Shown here one piece after another: positions 31,403 through 35,720 of a stretch of 35,720 nucleotides of DNA; the first letter of the stretch is position 1; every line of letters begins with the position of its first letter. Both the position numbers and the translations under genes were made by a program. The stretch spans positions 1-35,720 of the forward strand of contig JBLMXQ010000071.1 of assembly GCA_050257855.1 (NCBI GenBank), in the 5' to 3' direction. Origin of the DNA: JBLMXQ01 sp050257855 (lineage in GTDB: Bacteria > Acidobacteriota > Vicinamibacteria > Vicinamibacterales > CAVVIG01). A model generated the notes under the pieces. That model was not told the DNA's origin and did no database searches. It saw only the letters and a list, made by a program, of their open reading frames with translations.

Positions 31403-33742
31403 TGCGGATTGCCGGGACCGCGACTTCGTCTTTTTCTTCCCCGGCTTCTTCGAGGGCGCCTGCTTCCCGGTCCTGCGGCGTGCCGGCTTCACGGCCGCCG
31501 TCCTGGCAACCTTCTTCTTCGTCCCGACCTTCGCCTTGACCGGACCGGACGGTTTCGCCCGGTGCATCGGGGCGGCGTGCGATCCCGATCCGGCCAGCTC
31601 GCCTCCAGGACCGTACAGCCGGCGGTAGTCGGCGGCCGTGCCGAGGATCTTCTTCACGTAGTTCGCCGTCTCGGGGAACGGGATGTCTTCGATGAACTCC
31701 TCGCGTTCGACGCCCGGACGCTCGGAGATCCACCGCTCCACGCGGCTCTCGCCCGCGTTGTAGCTCGCCAGCGCGAAATGCGAGCCGCCGAACTGCTTCA
31801 CCAGATCGGCGAAGTACGCCATGCCCATCCGGATGTTGCTCTCCGCGGTGGTCAGCAGGTGCATCGAGAAGCGCCGGTACCCGACCTTGCGCGCGTAATG
31901 GCGGCCGGTGGACGGAAGCAGCTGCATCAGCCCGTAGGCGTTCGCCGCCGACCGGACGTCCGGAGTGAAGGTCGACTCCTGCGCGATGAGCGCGGCCATC
32001 AGATACGGATCGAGGTCGTGCGCCGAGGCGTAGCGCCGGATGATCGGCCAGTAGTCGACCGGAAACAGCACCTTCAGCAGCTCGGGCGGCAGCTCCTCGC
32101 CGCCGGCCGCGAGGTACTGCGGGTACGCGTGCTTGACGGCGTTGATGCCCGCGCGCAGATCGCCCTGGCGGTTGTAGATCCAGCCGAGCGTCGCCTGGAT
32201 GGCCGGGGAGTCGCCCCAGACGCGCTGCGCGTACCGCAGCTCGTTCTCCGCCGGGTCGTACAGCTCCAGGCCGAGCAGCAGGCGGACCACCTGCGCGTTC
32301 GGCGGCGGCGGCGGGACGGCCGCGGCCTCGCCCGTGGCCGGGCGATCGGCGATCGACCGAAGATGCAGCGCCTGCCCCTTCAGGCGATCCATCGCGAGGC
32401 GCCCGTAGTAGCTGTTCAGGTAGTCGTCGGCCACCAGCGTGAAGCGCTCGTCGGCCACGCTCTGCTCGGCGAGCGCCTCGTGCGCGCGTCCGGACCAGTA
32501 CAGCCAGGACGGCCGGTAGTCGGAATGGGGGAACGTCGCCGCCGCGTGCTCGAAGGTCTGGGCTGCCTCGGCATAATGGCCGTTCTTGTACGCCCACCAG
32601 CCAATCTTCCATGCGGCCCGCTCCGCGTACCGCCCCTTCGGGAACTTCAGGTACATCTCGCGGAAGGCCGCGTCGGCCTGCTCGTCGTCGTCGTCGATGA
32701 TGTAGCGGGTCGCCAGGTTGTTCAGCGCTTCTTCCGCCCAGCTCTGTGTCGGAAAGCCGTCGACCAGTCGGCGAACCGTCTCGAGATACTCGTCCTGGTC
32801 GCCGAGCTGGCGGGACGAGAGGGCATAGAAGAAGAGCGCTTCGGCCTGGCGCGACGCCTTCTCGGTGAAGGGGCGCACGGTGTCGCGCGCGCTGCGAGGG
32901 CGCCGCAGGAAGTAGTCGCATTCCCCCAACCGCAGCTCGACCAGCTCGCGGTCGTCGCCCGTGGCCACCGGCCGGAGGCGCTCGAAGCCTTCGCGCGCCT
33001 CCGCGTACTTCCTCGAGCCGAAGAGACGCTCGGCGCGCCCGAGCTCGAGCCTGTAGCGCTCCGTGCCCGGCTCGATCGGCTGCAGGTTGGGCATCTGGTC
33101 GAGCTCGTCGCTCGCAACCGACGACAGGTCGCTCAGAGGAAACTCGTAGTAGACGCGGGCGAACGCGTTCGCCGCCTTGTCGAGGTCGCCCGCCGCCTTC
33201 GCGGCCCGCGCGAGCCGCATCAGCACATCGTCCGGGTGAATCGTCTTCGTCCTGGCGAGCCGGCCGTAGATGGCGACCGCAGCCGCGGGGTCGTTGAGCG
33301 CCTCGTCGCACTCCGCCTCGCGCAGCGCGACGCCCACGGAGAGATAGCCGAGCGGTTCGCGCGCCGCAAGCGCCCGGAACGTCTTCTTCGCGTCAGCGGC
33401 CCTGTCGAGGCGAAGTTCGGCGACGCCGCGATAGTAGGCGACGTAGTCGGCGAGCGGGCCGTGCTGCAGGCCCGGCCTGGTGAGGAGCACCAGCGCCCGA
33501 TCGAACTTCGATTCGTCCTCGAGCTTGACCGCCTGCGCGAACTGCTTCAGATCGGCCGACCGGACCGCCTTCCCCTCCTCCGGCGGGAGCCACAGCTGCG
33601 AGGTGTCCTCGGGCAGGTGCGGGTGTTCCGTCGGTGCGAGCGCCACGGCGGCGTCGGATGGCGGCGGATCGGTGCCTGCCTGTCCGGCGCCCGACGGACC
33701 GGCCAGCAGGACGGATGCCAGAGCGAGGAAGATGACGCGCAC
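31400..33742 (-). CDS. slt: Soluble lytic murein transglycosylase with TPR-like repeats
   Basis: This 780-residue protein has a signal peptide (RVIFLALASVLLAGPSGAG), a long alpha-superhelical region with tetratricopeptide-like repeats (about 60-550), and a C-terminal SLT domain. The catalytic Glu is E589 in AALIAQESTF, followed by SAANAYGLMQLLPSTG and ALASYNAGESRV. It cleaves peptidoglycan in the periplasm to anhydromuropeptides. The last 50 residues are very rich in Lys and Arg (VGTKKKVARTAAVKPARRR and more), which is unusual. Start is a GTG; no clear Shine-Dalgarno. Confidence 0.93.
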   Translation of the reverse strand: MRVIFLALASVLLAGPSGAGQAGTDPPPSDAAVALAPTEHPHLPEDTSQLWLPPEEGKAVRSADLKQFAQAVKLEDESKFDRALVLLTRPGLQHGPLADYVAYYRGVAELRLDRAADAKKTFRALAAREPLGYLSVGVALREAECDEALNDPAAAVAIYGRLARTKTIHPDDVLMRLARAAKAAGDLDKAANAFARVYYEFPLSDLSSVASDELDQMPNLQPIEPGTERYRLELGRAERLFGSRKYAEAREGFERLRPVATGDDRELVELRLGECDYFLRRPRSARDTVRPFTEKASRQAEALFFYALSSRQLGDQDEYLETVRRLVDGFPTQSWAEEALNNLATRYIIDDDDEQADAAFREMYLKFPKGRYAERAAWKIGWWAYKNGHYAEAAQTFEHAAATFPHSDYRPSWLYWSGRAHEALAEQSVADERFTLVADDYLNSYYGRLAMDRLKGQALHLRSIADRPATGEAAAVPPPPPNAQVVRLLLGLELYDPAENELRYAQRVWGDSPAIQATLGWIYNRQGDLRAGINAVKHAYPQYLAAGGEELPPELLKVLFPVDYWPIIRRYASAHDLDPYLMAALIAQESTFTPDVRSAANAYGLMQLLPSTGRHYARKVGYRRFSMHLLTTAESNIRMGMAYFADLVKQFGGSHFALASYNAGESRVERWISERPGVEREEFIEDIPFPETANYVKKILGTAADYRRLYGPGGELAGSGSHAAPMHRAKPSGPVKAKVGTKKKVARTAAVKPARRRTGKQAPSKKPGKKKTKSRSRQSA

Positions 33743-33790
33743 GGTATCCAGGGGTCTCCAGGTGTATCGGCGCTTCGGCGCCTCGGCTTT

Positions 33791-35368
33791 CTACGTGGTC
33801 CGGGTGCGTCGCGGATCCAGGAGCGCGGCGTCGCCGTCGGCGAGAGTGCGGACCAGTTCGGCGTGAAAGTAGTCGGCCTGCGAGCGGATCTCGGAGGGCA
33901 CGCGCTGCTCGTAGAGAGCGCGCGCCCGGGCGATCTCGCCACCGAGCCTGGTGCCGAGATCGCGGGCCTGTCGCGCGGCGGCGACCTCGGGTTCGTGATA
34001 CAGACGGATTTCCGACACGAGCAGCCGCGCGTAGCGGCGCGCCGCTTCGTGATCTTCCGCGCGAATCTCAGGTCTCGTGCCGGCAGCCGGCGCTCCCGAC
34101 GGGCGGGATCGCGCCGCGCGGGCTGCCGTGAACGCCGTCACGGCTTCGAGCGCGCGCGCCGCGTGCCGCGCGAGCACCTCGACGACATCGGCCCACGCCG
34201 TCGACTGAGGCTCGCCGCCCGGCCCCTGGTCGGCGTACAGCACGGCGACGATTTCGCCGGACAGCGCCAGAGGGATCGCCGTCCGCGGCCGGCCGTCGAT
34301 CCAGCCGGCAAAGGGAGGCACGGCGCCGGTCGCGGCGGTCCGGGCCGTGCGGCTGCGGACCGCGTCGGCGAGCAGACCGGCGGCATCGAGCGGCAGGTCG
34401 ATGCCCGGCTGATGTTCGAGGGTCTCGTTGAAGCCGATGAACCGCCACCCGTGCAGCGTCTCCCCACGGACGACGAGCACGGCGGCGCGGGCGGCTTCGC
34501 GGGCAGCGCAGGCCGTGAGCGTGTCGAGGATTTCGCTGAGCGACCGCGCGCGATCGATGGATCGGATGGCATCGAGCAGCCGGTCGGCCGCCGCGTCCGG
34601 CCGGCGGGCCGCAGCGGCCGCCGTCTCGCGCGCCTGCCGTTCGAGCTGCTCCCGCGCATCCTTCGCCCGGTCGCGCGCGTCCCTCGCCTCGGCCTGGGAC
34701 TGCGCGGCCTGGTCGTGCGCGGTGCGCGCTTCGGCCTGAGCCTGCGCGAGCTGCTCGCGCACGCTCCTCGCCTCGGTTTCGACTTGTGCGGCCTGGTCGT
34801 GCGCCGTGCGCGCCTCGGCCTCCAGCTGCGCGACCTGCTCGCGCGCGGTCCGGGCGTCAGCCTCGGCCTGGGCGGCCAGGTCGCGCGCGCTGCGCGCCCC
34901 GTGCTCCGCCTGCGCCGCCTGGTCGCGCGCGGTACGCGCCTCCGCCTCGGCCTGGGCGGCCTGATCGCGCGCCTTCTGCGCCTCGGCTTCCGCCTTCGCC
35001 GCCTGATCTCGCGCGGTGCGCGCCTCGGCTTCGGCCTGCGCGGCGGCCGCGCGCGCCTCCTCGGTTCGGGCGTCCGCGTCCGCGCGCACGCGGGCTTCGG
35101 CTTCGGCGATCGCTTCGGCCAGGCGCGTGGCCGCTTCGCGTTCGGCCGCCTCGAGTCGTGCCGCCGTTTCGCGATCCGCCTCGGCGCGGGCTCGCGTTTC
35201 GGCCGCGGTGGCCGCCGCGGCAGCCGCCTCGGCGGTCGCGCGGTCGCGCTCGGCGGCCGCCGCCGTCCTGATCCCGTCGGCGACGCCGCTCAGCTGACGG
35301 GCGACATCGTCTCGAAGTCGATCGCCCAGCGTATCGAAGGCCTGGCGCACGTGTTCGTCAAAAGTCAT
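33791..35368 (-). CDS. Coiled-coil protein with GAF-like domain
   Basis: This 525-residue protein has three parts. Residues 35-255 are a long Ala/Glu/Arg-rich coiled coil including nine exact 14-residue repeats. Residues 265-410 look like a GAF-type sensor fold (ILDTLTACAAREAARAAVLVV, then GWRFIGF and AIPLALSGEIVAVLYAD). The C-terminus (RRYARLLVSEIRLYHE to LVRTLADGD) is helical and looks conserved. There is no signal peptide, so it is cytoplasmic. I do not recognise a named family. The ATG at 35368 is chosen because a promoter (35435-35464) lies between it and the upstream in-frame codons. Confidence 0.75.
   Translation of the reverse strand: MTFDEHVRQAFDTLGDRLRDDVARQLSGVADGIRTAAAAERDRATAEAAAAAATAAETRARAEADRETAARLEAAEREAATRLAEAIAEAEARVRADADARTEEARAAAAQAEAEARTARDQAAKAEAEAQKARDQAAQAEAEARTARDQAAQAEHGARSARDLAAQAEADARTAREQVAQLEAEARTAHDQAAQVETEARSVREQLAQAQAEARTAHDQAAQSQAEARDARDRAKDAREQLERQARETAAAAARRPDAAADRLLDAIRSIDRARSLSEILDTLTACAAREAARAAVLVVRGETLHGWRFIGFNETLEHQPGIDLPLDAAGLLADAVRSRTARTAATGAVPPFAGWIDGRPRTAIPLALSGEIVAVLYADQGPGGEPQSTAWADVVEVLARHAARALEAVTAFTAARAARSRPSGAPAAGTRPEIRAEDHEAARRYARLLVSEIRLYHEPEVAAARQARDLGTRLGGEIARARALYEQRVPSEIRSQADYFHAELVRTLADGDAALLDPRRTRTT
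34646..35023 (-). repeat. Nine in-frame 42-bp repeats
   Basis: Residues 116-241 of the coiled-coil protein consist of nine units of 14 residues with consensus ARTARDQAAQAEAE. Fourteen residues equal two heptads, so the repeat extends a coiled coil without phase change. Units differ at several codons, so the expansion is not very recent. Confidence 0.9.
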
Positions 35369-35434
35369 GAGCTGTTCCAGGCGGGCCGCTGGGATCGGCG
35401 CCGGCACAAAACGGACGCGGAAGGAGTGCTCCGC

Positions 35435-35464
35435 ATTATGCGGGCCTCCCAGCCGGGAAGTCAA
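35435..35464 (-). promoter_or_regulatory. Promoter of the coiled-coil GAF-like gene
   Basis: On the minus strand TTGACT (35459-35464) and CATAAT (35435-35440) are 18 bases apart. Transcription would start near 35428, about 60 bases before the ATG. Confidence 0.65.
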
Positions 35465-35538
35465 GCGGGCCAACTGAGCCAACTCCAAGCCGCAGAAGGG
35501 TTTGACGGCTCCGCCCACCGGTGCCGGCCCGCATGCCG

Positions 35539-35544
35539 TACAAT
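35539..35544 (+). promoter_or_regulatory. Candidate -10 box of tmRNA
   Basis: TACAAT lies about 52 bases before the mature tmRNA 5' end, suitable for a precursor trimmed by RNase P. No -35 at proper distance is visible; TTGACG at 35502 is too far. Confidence 0.45.
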
Positions 35545-35595
35545 AGTGAGGTCATCAGCGAACGCGACCGGCTGCCAGCCGGCGCGACCACCCTT

Positions 35596-35720
35596 GGGGG
35601 GCGACACGGCTTCGACGGGGGTAAAGAATCGCGGGATGCATGCCGAGCGCCATCGTCTCGTAAATCCGGTGGACACAACGTAACTGCGGACACGCAGCTC
35701 GCTCTCGCTGCTTAATTAAG
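35596..35720 (+). ncRNA. ssrA: tmRNA, 5' part (cut by the window end)
   Basis: The start GGGGGGCGACACGGCTTCGA followed by CGGGG is the classic tmRNA 5' end. GCATGCCGAG and CTCGTAAA mark pseudoknot 1. The tag frame ends CTC-GCT-CTC-GCT-GCT-TAA at 35713-35715. By comparison with the E. coli UAGUC-GCA, UAACU (35681-35685) precedes the resume codon GCG (35686-35688), giving the tag ADTQLALAA. It rescues stalled ribosomes with SmpB and marks proteins for proteolysis. The 3' part with the later pseudoknots and the tRNA-like end is outside the window. Confidence 0.96.

Noticed and set aside
31389..33311. A long N-terminal extension of the aminotransferase
   Set aside because: The upstream part is a shifted shadow of slt; the ATG at 31388 gives a full-length aminotransferase.
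35502..35544. TTGACG paired with TACAAT as the tmRNA promoter
   Set aside because: The spacer is 31 bases, far longer than the 16-18 used by sigma-70.
31409..35683. A 1424-codon open frame on the plus strand
   Set aside because: It is antisense to slt and the coiled-coil gene, is rich in Arg and low-complexity stretches, and lacks any domain; it results from GC-rich codon use on the other strand.

Overview
The window is a GC-rich chromosomal segment from a free-living bacterium, densely packed with housekeeping genes and showing no phage, plasmid, transposase or CRISPR content. I infer an acidobacterium, most likely of the Vicinamibacteria type. The reasons are very high GC at third codon positions, a secreted von Willebrand A protein of the kind expanded in Acidobacteria, an acidobacterial-looking S41-like protein beside an EnvC-like protein, and many copies of a short palindromic intergenic repeat (core GGACGGCCTTCAGGCCGTCC). 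The phylum is an inference from family knowledge, not from a search.

Layout. 1-2633: end of an unidentified gene, then an overlapping tlyA-panE-nadK operon (+). 2676-3320: an acetyltransferase gene bracketed by copies of the palindromic repeat. 3422-4939: a secreted M20 peptidase (-). 5040-8837: a tightly packed minus-strand operon ruvX-mltG-TPR protein-VWA protein. 8914-11306: an EnvC-like amidase activator followed by an S41-like protein whose catalytic residues are missing (+). 11381-11770: HU gene with a good sigma-70 promoter. 11948-18648: tRNA-Val(GAC), then the translation operon thrS-infC-rpmI-rplT-pheS-pheT; infC seems to start at an ATC codon and pheT lacks its tRNA-binding OB domain. 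18647-18842: a 41-bp tandem array of the palindromic repeat. 18860-22954: a ZapB-like gene, zapA, 6S RNA, rny, thiL and a DUF2062 membrane protein. 23073-27167: a 3D-domain cell-wall protein converging on two half-ABC exporters that look like an asymmetric heterodimer. 27217-30075: cstA, a possible 22-residue micropeptide and an outer-membrane beta-barrel protein. 30213-35368: a class I aminotransferase, a soluble lytic transglycosylase and a coiled-coil GAF-like protein (all minus). 35596 to the end: the 5' part of tmRNA.

How the genes work together. Three themes recur: translation (TlyA, tRNA-Val, ThrRS, IF3, L35, L20, PheRS, tmRNA), cell wall and division (MltG, EnvC-like, S41-like, ZapB-like, ZapA, 3D protein, Slt), and RNA-level control (6S RNA, RNase Y). 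The most unusual points are the S41-like pseudoprotease paired with a catalytically dead LytM protein, the palindromic repeat family that borders genes and appears to have entered one signal peptide, palindromic spacers at three places in the thrS-pheT operon, and six genes with a -10-like hexamer only 6-8 nt before the start codon, suggesting leaderless mRNAs.
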